Shown piece after piece: positions 1 through 13,700 of a stretch of DNA of 64,000 nt (within the stretch, counting starts at the first letter, position 1; each line of letters opens with the position of its first letter). Location of the stretch: assembly GCA_018881555.1 (NCBI GenBank), contig JACAXG010000028.1, positions 318,156 to 382,155 of the forward strand, in the 5' to 3' direction. Position numbers and translations under genes: made by a program. Below the pieces are notes generated by a model. That model was not told where the DNA came from and did not search any database. It saw nothing but the letters and a program-made list of their open reading frames with translations. Origin of the DNA: Amblyornis subalaris. Its lineage: Eukaryota > Chordata > Aves > Passeriformes > Ptilonorhynchidae.

Positions 1-1680
1 AATTGGAAATTATTATTATGTGCTGCTGCTATGTAAAGGGTGTGAGAATCAGCACTAATGGCTCTGTATGAAGATGACTTTTAATTGCTCTGTGGTTCTG
101 TGATTTAAGCCTCTTTCTGGTTATGCTTTTGTTTCCCAGAGATCTCAGGTGGGATGCAATGACACACTGGGCTCCAATGAGGCGCATTCCCATGAGTCAG
201 GGCTGTCACTCCTCTTTGTGCTGATTTTAGGGTGGAACTCGGGTCCACAATTTGCCTTTGAAACCCACAGGGATCGGCTCCTGGGAGCAGCATCCCTGGC
301 TGGTGGTGTCAGCCCACACCTGCCTCATGTGCAGAGGCAAAGGCTGTTCCCCGCTGCACTGTGCTGTCCAGCTCAACACTGCCTTCCTCACCACGTCTGT
401 GCCATTCCAGCAGGATCTGCAGGACGCTCCTTCTCTGGCAGTGCCCAGGCCGTGCGGGGTGTGGCACACACGGGCAGGTGGTGTGAGGGGCGCACGCGGC
501 TGCGGCGGCTCCTCACTGCTCCCACACGGGATGTGGGTGCCGAGGGGTTACAGCTGGCCATATCGGCAGCAGGAATGGAGTTCCAGTAAGTGCCCCTCCA
601 GCAGATGTTCAGCCGTGGAGCTGATCAGCAACGGCTGTAGGAGAGATGGAGAATGGAGCCTGTACAGCCTGCAACGAAGACAGCAAACCAAGGAAGGGAA
701 ACCTTCTCCCTCACAAAGCTGTGAAACACCCACAGCTCACAGACCACTTGTGGTGTCTTTTACAGTCCTTTCGGTTTGCAGGAGTGGCGCTGATACAGGT
801 GGGGAAAATGCAGTTCTGCAATGGCATGGAAAATGCCTGTGAGGAGACAAGGCATCAGGCTGCCATCAGCATAAATATATCTGTGCCTTGTTTTCCTGCT
901 TTCCTGGCTCTGGACAAGTGCCACCACAACCAACAATTTTCCTGTTCTTTTTTAGCTTTGCTTTCACAAGTATCTTAAACCAACTCCCTCCATGCCAGCA
1001 GGAACAGAATGCACTGCCGGCTATAGAATAAAAAATATCAGGATTTTTACTCCATCAAAGAGAAACAGGGAGAGCCTTGGGCTCCTTCATTGGGCTTGTG
1101 GTCGCACACTTGGACACCACTGGCCTGGCTGTGCTCAATGGGCCTTGCCCATGCCCATTCTCCTGGCCCCTCCGGACAGTGGTAGCTGTGGAGAGTGGTC
1201 TGGGCACTGTGGTTCCAGTTGTTTCCCACGGCAGATCAAGGTGAGTGGGAGCCTCCTGGCTGCAGGTGCATCAGTCCAGCTCCCTGGGGACCATCTGCAA
1301 ACACGGACGGGATGGAAGGAGGTGGCTGTGGGGCATGTGTCCATCCCGTCCTTGTGGCTGCTGTGGGACGGGCCAGCGAGCTGGCCAGGGGCAGCAATGG
1401 GGGCTCACTGAGGGGCATGGCTGGTGGTGCCTCTGCACCTGCCTCTACCAGCAGGTGCCTGGAGCTTTCCCACCACAATCTTGTCAACAGAGATTCTTTT
1501 TAAAACCTGTCACAGGAGCCCAGGCAGCAAAGCTGCACTGCCAGCCCAAGGGGGTGAGAGGAGCCTGTATCACAGCAGGGGTGGCTCAGACCCGGGGCAG
1601 GACGGGGGGACAGTGGTCATAGGGGGCCCAGCACACGGGCAGGGCAGCGGCGCTGTGTCTCGGAGTGCACTCGTAAGCAG
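1..1680. other. Non-coding, GC-rich flank
   Basis: Mixed-composition sequence with short overlapping frames on both strands and no recognisable protein. A TCTGTGGTTCTGTGATTT stretch near 88-105 vaguely resembles a CR1 tail, but nothing next to it supports an element. Confidence 0.6.
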
Positions 1681-2230
1681 AGCTGATTTAATAAACAGCA
1701 GGAGTGTTTTCCCAGGCCACATGCTGAGCTGTATTCAAAATACATTTGTACGAACATCAATTTTTAATGCAATTTATGCCAAATGTTGTTGCAAAAAGCA
1801 GCCGTTAACATGACATTAATTCAATCACTGGAACTACAGTACGTGCTGCTAAATGAAAACATGTTATTAGTCAATTAGATTAACTGGATATAACTCTTCC
1901 AAACACAATGTAATATGGTTTCTACATGGTTAATTACGTTGTACAAATTACATGGTAATAAGGCTTAGCACTGGACACACACATACAATTAGTACATAAG
2001 CAGAAAAACTAGCTTGTGATTCACATTTGAACTCTGTAAAAATTACTTGAAATATAAATATCTTGCAAGCTTGAAATAAAGAGGCAGAATTATGCTGATA
2101 CTATAATGGGAACAGGGCAATTTCTAACAGAGCCAGGAAGGCCTTTGTGAGGAGATCACAGATGTTCATGGTTGCTTTCACAACGAGTTTTAATTTGCTT
2201 TAAAAAGACTGTTTTAATTTTAAACAGAAA
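1681..2230. other. AT-rich island, conserved-looking non-coding sequence
   Basis: AT-rich sequence with many TTAAT, ATTAG and TAATTA-like homeodomain-type cores and almost no CpG, set between GC-rich neighbours. No frame longer than about 60 codons is credible. The texture is typical of vertebrate conserved non-coding elements, but conservation itself cannot be seen in one sequence. Confidence 0.35.
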
Positions 2231-2402
2231 CACTCCTGGCCCTGGTGGAGTCCCTCCCCGTGCAGGAATCTGTCAGTGCCCACGCAAGCCTCCTCCTTTG
2301 TTTGTGTTTAAGGAAGAATTTGTGCCCACTTGTGGGGAATGGTGCCAGCCCCTGGCGCCGGGAGCAGGCAGCATGCCTGGCAGCCCCCGGCATACCACCA
2401 GC

Positions 2403-2876
2403 CCTCGGCACAGCGTCTGTCCCACAGCACACACCCCACCGACCCTGTGCACAGNNNNNNNNNNNNNNNNNNNNNNNNNNNNNNNNNNNNNNNNNNNNNN
2501 NNNNNNNNNNNNNNNNNNNNNNNNNNNNNNNNNNNNNNNNNNNNNNNNNNNNNNNNNNNNNNNNNNNNNNNNNNNNNNNNNNNNNNNNNNNNNNNNNNNN
2601 NNNNNNNNNNNNNNNNNNNNNNNNNNNNNNNNNNNNNNNNNNNNNNNNNNNNNNNNNNNNNNNNNNNNNNNNNNNNNNNNNNNNNNNNNNNNNNNNNNNN
2701 NNNNNNNNNNNNNNNNNNNNNNNNNNNNNNNNNNNGCACACACCCCACTGACCCTCTGCACAGCGTTTGTCCCACTGCACACACCCCACTGACCCTCTGC
2801 ACAGCGTGTGTCCCACCGCACACACCACAGACCCCTGCACAGCATCTGTCCCACCGCGCACACCACTGGGGTGGGC
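2403..2876. repeat. 41-bp minisatellite interrupted by an assembly gap
   Basis: Tandem copies of a 41-bp unit begin GCACACACCCCACTGACCCT and continue CTGCACAGCG, then TTTGTCCCAC. Two near-identical 41-bp copies and one 38-bp variant lie right of the gap (2736-2855). A further copy lies left of it (about 2412-2454), and degenerate copies lie at both edges. The long open frames here on both strands arise from the periodicity and from N being translated as X; they are not genes. Confidence 0.9.
2455..2735. other. Assembly gap, 281 N
   Basis: A run of undetermined bases flanked on both sides by the same 41-bp repeat, so the missing sequence is almost certainly more copies of it. The true copy number and length are unknown. 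Confidence 0.98.
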
Positions 2877-5800
2877 AGCAGGGCAGCCCCGCAGCTCTGC
2901 CACCTCTGGGAAACCCCGGGAGGGCGTGCATGAAAGCCCAACTGCAGAGAGTCCTGGAAAGAGGAGGCTGCTCCTGGGCAGGGCTCAGTTCCATGGCCAG
3001 AGGGCAGCTGCAGCCCAAGATGGACATCCAGGGCAACAGCCCCACACTGCTCCCGCTCTGCAGGGAGGGGACTGCATACCCAGACGTGGCTGCCTAAGGG
3101 TCCCCAGCCCTGAGGGCAGCTCTCCACTGCTGGCATAAGGGGGTTGGCACCTTTGGGAGAACAGAGCTCCAGGCCTTTGTTCCCTGGGGCTCTGGGACAT
3201 GGGGCAGTGGCTCCTGCTCCCTGGGGACCCTCGGGACCCTGTGCTGCAGAAGCACCCGACAGCTCATGGCTCTGCACACGAGGCAGAAACAGGCGGCTGG
3301 TGGAGCTCTGGAAACACAGTTTTATAGCTATTGCTGCAATAATTACCACAGTTCATGGAAATGTGACTTTTCTCCTCAGATACTCCACCAGTAATCCTAA
3401 AAGCATTCCAGTGGGGCTTGGAGGGATGGGGGAGCACAGGCTGCCCCGCACTGGTGCCTCCATGGCACCAAAACAGCCTGGAGAATGCAACCAGGGGTGC
3501 GAATGAGGGGGAAAGGGAGATGTGCCAGTGGTTGACACCCCAGTGCCCTGTGGCCCCACCGACGGGGATGGGTGCTGCACTGGCAGCTGTAGCCCCAGCT
3601 CCCGGGTGCTCACCCCTGACCAGGGACAGGTGCTGGTATGGGCAGTCTGCCAGTGCTGGGTTCAGGTTTAATTTGACATAGCCAGGGGCATAGTCCAGCA
3701 GCCACTGGTGCAGTGGAGAATGGCTTATTGGTTCCACAGGGAGCAGGGAGCGATCTGAGCAGCCACCGTACGGCTGGCGCAGACACACACCAGCGCACTG
3801 CTGCTGCCACTGACAAAGCACTGATAAAGCTCTTGGAGATATTCCTGTCTCATCTGTCTCGAGTAAATCAGAGCAAAGCTGGAAACATCAGAGAAGGCAA
3901 AATGCAAAAGCAATAAAAAACTCCTGACTCCCATTGAAGGCAGAATGTGGTCCGACATGACCACTGGCAGCAGAAGGATTTCACATGATCGGGGGCTGCT
4001 TACATGAGGAATTGTTCATTATTTAGTGGCTGCTTAAGGGGCTGGGGAAACAAAAATCAAAGCTCCTGCTGTTCTCCGGTTGATGAAAGGGCTGCTGCTG
4101 CCCCACTGCAGTGGTGTTTACGTCCAGCCTCACCTGCGCCGGGAGCTGGAGAGGTGTCTGGCTGCTTGCTCAGAAATGAAAGCGCTGAGAATCAATCATT
4201 TGTTTACATTGTAGGACTTGTTGAAAATCAATTGGCTCCACATGCTGCAGATCTGATTGCATTTTGTTAGCGGTCACAGGGAATGGTTTTCCCTTGACAT
4301 GTCTGTGTTCGTGGTTTCTCCAATGCATCAATTGTACCAAGCTTTTAGGATAATTGAGACTGAGCAACAATCCCCTTTATAAATATTAACTCTGATATGC
4401 TTGGGAAACTCTGCCTCTCCTGGATGAATTTTTAACTAGCTTTTTAATCTATTGCTCCTTGTTAGAACAGCAGGAGCATTCCTTGGTGCCTGTTCCTACC
4501 TCCCCAGCTCCAAGAGAGTGGCATCCCTGCCGAGCCTCTCTCCCAGGGCAGGGACCCAAAGTCCGTGGTCCTGGGCAGGGCCTGGTCCTGCCCTGCCCCT
4601 GGGGACAACCCCACAGAGCAGGGACATGGGGCTGAGAGCAGCCGTATGGGGGCTGAGGAGAAGCTTGGTTTCTCCCAAAGGGACTGGTACACAGGGATGA
4701 GTTTCCATGTGGATCCTTGGAAATTTCCTTAGGTGATGCCCGGGACAAGCAGAGCCCAGCAATGGGGCAATCTCTTGGAGCAGGTGCCCATCACTGTGCC
4801 CACCCTCTGCAAATGGACCGAGTGATGCAGCCTCAGCACCCAGGGACAGACACGCTCAGAACAGCTGGGGAGTCAGGGCTGTCTGAGCCATGGGAACTGC
4901 AGAGGTGGGGCACCCCCAGCCAGACCCAGACCCCCTGTACCTGGGGAGCCCAGGACACACTGATGGAGGGGTGTCCCTTGGGAGGACATGCTGGGCTCAA
5001 GGAGCAGGGAAGGATGTAGTATGGGCTTCTCTCTCTAGCAGAGACTGCCAGACCCCTCTGAGCCCTCCTTTCTGTTTGGTTCTGCAGAGCAGCCAGTCAC
5101 AGTCCAACAGCTCTGGCCCAGCTCAGCTGAACTGTTTCTTTTCCCCCACAATCAGATGTTGCCTTCTTTAATATTATCTGAACATCTGTCAAACTGTGGA
5201 TCTTTTTGTGAAACCTCTGTACAGGAAGAGACAAAAGGCAGCAGGGATGCTGTTGAAGTGAAAGCCCTACTTTACATTTCAAATGCTTTAGCAGATTTTT
5301 CTTTTCTTTCTTTTTTTTTTTGGATTTTTAATAAAAGCTTTTAAAAGACTCTTTTTTATTTTAATGGTGATTGCTTGCCAAAGGACATGTCAGTGGGGAT
5401 GTGAGGAAGCTGTTGCACTAAGAAGTTGCACAAGTCACTGCCCCAGCTAGGCTCAGTGTTCCAAGCTGGTGCGTGCCTGTTCCAGCGGAGCGGCTGCCGA
5501 TGTTCCATGGGGGCGGGATGGATGGATGGATTGCCTGGAGAACCCAGGCATGTGCTGCCAGCATTTGCCTAATAGGCACCTTGGAAATGCATCCTGGGAG
5601 CTGAACTTGCCTCCTGAGCAGCTGCTGTTTCTCTCCGGTAAGTATGTAAATCCTAGCACATTCCCAAGTGCTGGAGGTTTCTGTTGGGGTCCACAGGCTG
5701 CAGGCTGCCACCGTGGCTGGAAGACCTCCGGGGGAACTCCAGAGCTTCATGATAGGAGCAGCAGCAGGTGAAATAACTGTTCTTGGGCACCCTCTCAGCA

Positions 5801-8800
5801 GTACTTTTGGGGTTTTATGCAGTCTGTATCATGGTGTGGCTATTATTAAAATGCTTCTGTAGTCAGTAGCGGAGCAGCTTGCTCTTAAGAGTGCACAGAG
5901 ATTGAAGTCCAAGGAATCCATTCAGTGTTCTCGCAGGCCAGGCTGGGGACAGTAGCATTTATCCCGTGTGGATGCAGACCCTGACACAGCTCTGCCCCAG
6001 TCCGTGCTGTCTGCTCCTGACTGCGGCCACAAGAGATGGCCAAAGCAGCCAGATGCCGAGCAAAGGGCGCTGGCACTGTGTCCCATTGCCTTCTCCCGCC
6101 TCCCAGTGTTGTGTTACCTTGCCTCTGTGGCTGCTCTGCGGGCTGGGAACAGCGCCGGCTGCCCGGGATGCTCCTGGCCCCTCTGTCCATCCCCCTCGCT
6201 GGTGGCAATGCAAGGCATCTCCTTTGCAAGGAGAAAATTAAATTCCTGGTACCAGGAAGACTGCTGAGCTGCTGGGAGCCATTCCTCAGCCGACACTGGC
6301 CCGGCAGCCGGGGGAGCCGCTGGCTGGCTGTCGCGCCNGCCAGCCGTACCCATATTTCAGCACTTGGGGAGGGCGGGTTGATTCCTGGCTGCTTGGCATG
6401 GTTGCAAATTTTAGTGGAAAAGCTAAACCAAACAGACTGTGGAGTGTCACACTGTGTTAGTGCTGTGCAGAGAAGGGTTGTCAAACCCACAAACAAGACA
6501 CGGGAGAAGCCTGGAATTGACACCGGCGCTGGTGTCTGTCCGAGAGGCCGCTGAGGCAGGGGCTGGAACACCTTCCTTTCTGCCAAACTCAGTGTCATAG
6601 TCTGGAGCTCGAACCAAGGCTGATGGAAGTGGATTTATTTAAATTGCCAGGATAAATTAACTTTTAAAGTCACAGTGAAAAAGTCTGTGCCGTGAATCAG
6701 GGCCATGAATATTCAGGCACATACACTCATTGAATTAGTTTGTTGCAAACATATTTGGAGGCAGCTGTTCATTTAATAATCAGGGATAATCACAGAAANA
6801 GGCGACCGGTTACTCCATCTAAATTGCATGGTTAAAATTATAATTTTATAACTCTATCTCAGCAATTAGATTTAATAGCTATGGAAATCCAGCAAAACCC
6901 AGTCAAGGGAAAGCTGTTCCTCTTTTGGTGCAGAAAAGCCAAGGTCAGGCTGGGGTTCCCCTGTGCCCACATTGCAGAGTCACTGGGGCCAGGGCTGTTT
7001 CCGATGCTTCACAAAGCACAGAGCAGAAACTTCTGGGCTAAACACTCTGATGCCAACACTGAACCAGGTGGGGGTTAATTTTCTTGGCATTTCCTGTCTT
7101 CATTACAGTATTTGTCCCAAGAACAGATTAATTCCTCTCATTCTTTCTGCCTTTCCAGCCTTTTGTCACTGGAATGCATTTCACAGGACTGTAATGTGTG
7201 ATACTTGCTCTGAGTTATGGCTCTGCCATACGCTGTAAAAGTTTGACTCTCTCAGTATTGTACATTTTGATTCTACCCCTGCAGGCTATAAACAACCCAA
7301 ATTACCTCTTTCTTTAGCTTCCAAGAGGACTAATCCCCTGTCTAGTGCTTTATCAGTCAGTTGAGAAAGAGTGAGACCAACTTGCCAATCCAAACAGAAT
7401 ATATTGTAAAAACCATATCACCACAACGCGGCCTCATGCCATAACTCACCAGCCAGCTCAGCCGGCGAAACCTCTGGTGCCGCAGCCACCTCTGGTTCTG
7501 TAATGGACCAGCAGCAGATGCACCACCCACCCACCCGCCCATCATGCCTCCTGCCCTGTCAGCCTCTCCTGTAGCCCTGCAGGAACAGGAAGGGCTGGGA
7601 TGGTGAGGGGTGGTAGGCTGCTGGCTGGGACCCTTTGCAACAGCCTAAACCCTGTGCTGGTGACGGGCTCAGCGTTGCCAGCAGCTCTCGCAATCCCTCC
7701 ATTGCCAGCCAAGGTCCAGCCTGCAGTGTGCTGCAGGAGCGTGGGCTGGAGTGGGCAGGGGGCTGCACTAGGGACACACCGTCTGTGGGGTGGGGGATCT
7801 CCCTGAGCTGCTCCCTTTTGCCACTGTCCTGGTTCTCCTGCACCCTCCCCGATGCCTTCAGGCCCTCTTCTCCGCTGGGTGGCTGCCAGGGCTGGGCAGA
7901 GCACTGCTTCTGTCCGGTGAGGTGCAGGGGGGCCTCTCCCTGAGGAGGGGGCTCTCTCTGGAAAAGGAAGCGAGAATTCATGACAGCCACTGTGGGAAGA
8001 GATGCCCTGGCCCCTAAGTGTGCCCTCCAGCCCGCAGCAGGGAGCTCATTGGCTTAGCTGGAACTCCTCTCATCTCCAGCACTTGGCCAGTGTGGTTGCT
8101 CCAAGGTTTAACACTTTATTAGAAAATGAGAGGTTAGAGCATGTTCCAGAGGAGAAGGAAATTTATTGTTGCCCTGGCCCTGTAGCAAAGCAAAACTCAA
8201 ATAACCCAGGTGCGGGGAGGACGATAAATCCCTGCTGGCAATCACACTGCTAAAAGGATGGTTGGCCAGTTAATATTTCTCATATCTGAATGAGAAAAAT
8301 AGCAATATTTAAAATGATATCTCTGCTGAATTATGCATGGAAAAAACCCAGAAAGCTCTAAGGCCTTCTCAACACCTTGGTGCAGGAGGTGCTGGTTTGC
8401 AGAGGGCTCCTGGGAGCAGCAGAGGGTCCCAGGGGTCTCCTCCCCACTGTCTTCCTCTGCTGAAGGATCTCTCTGGGTAGGGGACTCTCTGCCCAGCCAG
8501 CCCTGGTGCCACATCCTGCGCTGAGCCAGGCAAGGGTGTCTTGTTTTGTGAAGTGGAGAGCAAGATGAGGAGAAGGAAAGGGTGAGGAGTGAGGGCTCCA
8601 ACAGTCACCTGGTGGTTAAAGCACTCGAGGGGTGCGAGAAAGGGGGTTCCACCAGGGTGACCAGGACCGTGACTGCTTGGGTCAGTGACCCCTGGCAGCC
8701 CTCTCGCTGCCCAGACTGCCACTGCAGCCAGCTCAGCACAGGACAGGCATGGAGCAAGGTGCGTGTCTCTGCAGCTCTGGCTGGTGCCTCTGCAGCGGGA

Positions 8801-9360
8801 TGGGGAGGGTATTCATCACCCTAAGAGCTCTAAATCCTTTTCCCATTTAAAGACTTAATTATGAGAAACTTTCACTTTTTAATTTTTATTTCCAGGCGGT
8901 TGTTGTTGTGAAGCCAGTCTTGTCCACTGAGTAGAGGTACTTGGCTGGGGGTCCTGGGAACAGCAGGGAACATGGAGCAAAGGAAGCATTTCAGCTCAAT
9001 AGGTGCTATAAATTTTCAATGTGTTTTTGTTTTATGCCCCAGGTGAAGGCAACAGAAGCCATCAATCCTCTTCCTGGCTGACCCTGAGCTGCTGGTGCGC
9101 AGGCAGGCTGGGCAGCATCTGTCTAGGACACCCCTGGTGGGGTGAAGGCGAGGGAGTGTCCTGGGCCATTTTGGTTTGCCTTTAAAAAATTCATTTCCAT
9201 GAAGAGAAAATGCAAGCCACTGAGGGATATTTGGATCTTGACACCTGAAATACCTCGCCGTCAGCCCGGGGAGCGCTCCAGCACGGGAGCCAGCGTGATG
9301 CCAGCGTGGATCCCCCGGCACACCACCCTCTCCTCCCGCCACACGTGATTCATGAGCTTT
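2877..9360. other. Non-coding flank, no recognisable gene
   Basis: GC-rich stretches alternate with shorter AT-rich ones (4160-4450, 5140-5370, 6600-6880). A GATGGATGGATGG run lies near 5518-5530. Frames up to about 237 residues (5885-6598 minus) contain N and proline/serine-rich low-complexity translation without domains. Confidence 0.5.
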
Positions 9361-9600
9361 CACATCTCTGCCATTAGCCTGTTAATCCAGCACCTTGCTC
9401 CAGCCACACCACGGGGGAGGATTTATGGTTCTTACAGATCAATTTCATTATCCCGGGAGGAAAATCAGCATCTTGTTATGGATTAAATGACAATAAATGA
9501 AACGACCATTAATTTATGGTCTTGCCACACAGCGGCACTCAAACAGATTCCCATTAATGGCTTGTTATTATCACCTCCTGTACCGGGCTAATAACAGTTC
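9361..9600. other. AT-rich island, conserved-looking non-coding sequence
   Basis: Dense TTAATGG, ATTAATTTATGG and GGATTAAATGACAATAAATG words in a short AT-rich block bounded by GC-rich DNA. Several mirrored CCATTAAT/ATTAATGG cores could bind homeodomain factors. No coding frame. Confidence 0.35.
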
Positions 9601-12600
9601 CTGGGAAAGGCCATACTGAGCCCTGGGAAGGGGCTGCTGCTGGATCTGCAGGATCCTGGCCCTGTCCCAAGGTGGCAGGGCAGCCCCCAGCCCCACTACC
9701 CTGTCCTGCCAGGCCAGGGGGGAGACAGCAGCCAACCCTGGCATTCTGGAGGGAGATTCTGCTACTGTCCCTCCCCAAGGGATTTAGGATTCAGAGCCTT
9801 TTGCAAAGGCACAGGGAAAAGTGAGGCTGGGCTGGCTACATCCTCTGGGGACAGGAGACCAGGGGTACATCTCTGCAAAGATGTGTCAGGTATCAGGGAC
9901 CCTCATCTCATGCTCCTCTCCATCCCCTTGCACCAAGGATAGTCCCAGGGATGTCACCTCTGACAATGTAGCTCTGCTAGGCAGCAGTTTAATTTTTGAT
10001 GCAGATTGATCCCACTGACAGCAAATGAATTTGTGGACTGTGGCAGACCAAGGCCAGTGGGATCCTTGCCTGGATGAAGGCCGCAGAGTCCCCACCATCC
10101 CCCAGGGCCAGGGCCCTGTGTCAGGTAGCAGGAGCAAACTGCAGTGCAGCTGTGCTGGTGGGGATTGATGGATGGGATGGATGGAGGGTGCCAGACAGAG
10201 AGGGGAAGAGGAGCTACCAGCTGGGAGAGAGCTGCCTCTCAGCAGCAGTGGGGTAAAAACCTGATTTTTCTATTTGCTTGTGGCTCAAAAAGCCCAGAAA
10301 CATTGGCTTGACATTAAATGACTTTTCAAAAACTTCTACGAAGCAGAGCACCATAAAACACAGAACAAAGGGCAGCCTTTCTGTGTGGGGAAGTGCTTAA
10401 TTTGGTCCAAAATGAAGAATTCCTTACTGAGTTTGTTCTTTTAAAGAACATTAAAGGCATCAGGTGGAAAAGCACCAAAACTTCTGCTTAAAACACTGTC
10501 CTTTTGAAAGCCAAATAAACTGACAAACCCAAACTTACTGTCAGCAAATTTGCTTCTTTGCCACAAAATGTTTCATTTGAGTAACTTCTGGCAGCACTCC
10601 CGTGCCTGCGTGGTGCCTGTCCTGAGCCTGGAAGCAATGCTGTGCTTGCCTGGGCAGGGTGAGCCCCTCCTGGGTGCTGCCCAGCACCACCCGAGCAGCC
10701 TGTGCGGGCAGCGCCGGTGCCCCAGCCGAGGGGCTCAGCGCCGCCGCACGGAGCAGCCGCGGCTGCCGGGGTGGACTGGCACCTGCACTTTGCTAAGCAC
10801 AGTTTTTGCACGACAAGTAAACGTGTGAGGAGCTGATCTTCATAAACACATTTTTACAGTAATGCAACAGTACAAATAAATACTCCAGCATATCTCCCAG
10901 TGTCACTTTTATTTACAGTTAAGTGACCTGTTATTACTGACCCCTGTGGCATAAAGGCCTAATTGAGAGGAGGCCACAGAGCAAGCAGGGCCAGTGTGAG
11001 AGTGCATCATGCTAAATAATTCATCACGAGCACTGTGGTTGTTGCAGTGATGTATGTAAATAGGAGCTCTACAGTTTGTAACTTACAGTCTGGGTTATTT
11101 CATGAATTTTAAAAGGAGAAAGTCTTCATTCTCTGGTGCAGAACTGAGAAGAGTTTCTGTTCCCTGAAGTCCTGTCCCCAGGAGCCAGCTTCACAGGGCT
11201 GGCTGAGGCAGGAACAGTCTGCTCATGGCCTCTTCCTGCATTAGCACTTCTTAAATCCATTTGCTCCCGTGTTTTACCTATGGCTTTATGACAGTACCTG
11301 CAGGACCAGGTGCAGATCCAGAGGATGGAAACTGGCACCCCAGGGTGGGAGCACAGCATCAGCATGTAAGACCATTGGCAGAGCATCCTACCCTACATCC
11401 AGCTGCAGGGACTTCAGCCCCAAAACCCCAGCTCTGATTTTCTCACCAGCTCAGGGTGATGCCTCTGCTGCAGGAGAGAGTCTGTTTGCCACCTGGACCA
11501 AAGCCACCAGGAGATCCCAGGCTCTTTCTCTGTATCCCAGTCCCGAAGTTTGTGAGGCAAAGCTGAGCACCTGCTCCCCGGGTAGTGTCTCGGCTCATGC
11601 CATGCTGAGCCCTATGCACTTGTTGCAGCTCACATGGGGAAAGTGTTTACCTTTTATTCCAGCTTTTAATTCAACATCATGTTTCCTCTTTTTTATGAGA
11701 GTGGGATAAGAGAAGCTCCCAGACTGTCTCTTCAAGACCATTTATTATTTATTCATTCTGTTTCTACCTTGTTTTTCTGTCTCTCCTTATTTGAGAATTG
11801 TTCTAGTCCTTGATATTATTCTTGTCCCTCTCTAGTTCTTATCTGTTCCTACAATACCCTCCAGAGACAGGGTAATCACTCCAAGAAAATTGACTTATAT
11901 TCAATGGCAAAAAGCTTCATTAAAACCCAGGTAAGGCTCCCAAAGGTACCTTCTGTTCCTCAGAAATATTCAGCAAATCTCATCCTTCCAGCCACACATG
12001 CTGAGGAGTTTCGGTGCCGCCAGGCAGGGCGGTGTGAGGGCCCCTCTATGCTCTTGCCCTGGCGTGCGGCTGAAGGGACGCTCCGCAGTCCAGCACTGCT
12101 TGGGAAGCTCTCTCTCCCTCCCATGGGTTTTGCTTCCCCGGAGTTCAGGGTGCTGCCTACAAGCCTGGCAACTTTCCTCTGGGATCCCTTGGGGCCCTCC
12201 AGCTGCCTTCCAGAGGGGCATGTAGCAATCCCACCTTCTCCCAGGAAAGCCTTGCTGACTGCGGCACACCTGCTGAGACACACCTTGTGGTCCTGCACGT
12301 GGGGCTCATCCTGCCCTGTCCTGCTCCTGGCCCAGCGGGACACACTGCCCTGAACCCACCCCCAGGAGCCAGGGGACCTCCCCCAGAAGGTGTGAGGGGT
12401 GGTCAGGCCACCCTCTCCTCTTCATGGCTTTGCATTTGTGGTGCCCATGTGTGTCCTGTTCAGTGGCTGCTGCCCTATGGCACTTCCTGAGGTACTGCTC
12501 TGCTCCTGCATGCCTAAAGTGGTGTCAGTGGCATATTTTGTAAATCACTGCTTACCCTCCCTGCCCTTCCCAACCCATGGTGTGTTTGTGACAGAGACGT

Positions 12601-13319
12601 GGATCCCTGCCACAACCTAGTCCGTTGCCGTTCCTGGGAGCTCCTGCATGCACAGGGTCTGTCCCAGCCTGGGGGGCAACACGTTGCTGCTGTGTGGGGG
12701 AAAGGAAGGGAAAGCAGAGGGCAAGGAACTTCCCTTCTGCTTTAGCTTTTCTTAATGGCACCTGAAAGTTTTCCTGGACTTCAAGTAACACTAAACCAGG
12801 TCTTTGTGTCGTCTGCAAGCACAGCGTGGAGTTGTAGTGAAGGTCAGGGCACGCGTCACTTAGATACAGCAAAAGTCTTGGAACTGTCATCAAGAGGATG
12901 ACTACGGAGCAGGGTCTGCCCCAGCCACGGGTTGCAGCTTTCGCCCATGGCATCTGATGGGAGCAGCTGGGGGCTGCCAGGGGCTGCTGGACTCAGCTGG
13001 TAAAGGGGGAGCTCAAGAGGGAGCCCCTGCCCTGCTAGGCTGCTCCTGGCCAGTGCCAGGCACCTGCTCACAGGGAGGGTGCTGATGTGTGTGGGCGTGC
13101 TCAGAGGGAACAGCGTCCTGCAAGGGCTGCTGGCTGCTCCTGGTGTCATAAAGCAAAGCCGAGCTGGTGGCGTGGGCTCTGCAGGTAAGGCATGCCACAC
13201 CTTGACAGGAGATCCTTCAGGAGGAATAAATGACGCTTGTGTAGTATTGTCTGGAAAGGGTGAGGCTGGAAAACTTGCCTAAAAATAACTTAGAAAGTCA
13301 ATCTCTCCTCCTCCTGCAG
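9601..13319. other. Non-coding flank, no recognisable gene
   Basis: Contains a short CpG cluster at 10690-10770, an AT-rich stretch at 10821-11110 with several AATAAAT words, and otherwise GC-rich sequence. No frame shows a domain. Confidence 0.5.
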
Positions 13320-13700
13320 CAGAGGAGTAATTACCACTTTGTAAAGCTTTTAATTTTTTTAACGTTGCATATAAATACTGCTGCTTCAGAGTTCAGAGGC
13401 ATGGATTTTAAATCTAATCCACATTTAACAAGGCTATTAAAGAAAATGTTTAAGCTGCCAGAATTTAACTGATTAAAATATTTAATAAATCTTACCCCAA
13501 GAAAAGGAAAAAAAGCAGCAAGAAGCCAAGATCACATGGCTTTTATATGTGCACTACTGAGAGTGCTTTAATGGGAAATGGAAACCCAAAAGATTGCAAT
13601 AATCCTGCCAAAAAGACCCAAATGTATTATAAAAATGTTTAAAGCTCCATTTGAGTTTTTCTAATTAACTTGATAATGACACCCGCATTCTCTCTCTATC
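13320..13700. other. AT-rich island, conserved-looking non-coding sequence
   Basis: AT-rich block with TTTAATTTTTTTAACG, TTAAAATATTTAATAAA and CTAATTAACTTGATAATG. It lacks CpG and credible frames. Possible regulatory element. Confidence 0.3.

Noticed and set aside
88..105. Possible CR1 tail (TCTGTGGTTCTGTGATTT).
   Set aside because: No CR1 body sequence lies next to it on either side.
2172..3349. Long open frames on both strands across the minisatellite (up to 358 residues).
   Set aside because: They exist because N is translated as X through a 281-base gap and because the repeat is low in stop codons. There is no domain and no start context.
4832..4855. RE1/NRSF-like sequence (TCAGCACC, then GGGACAG).
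   Set aside because: The half-sites are one base too far apart and the second half is off-consensus.
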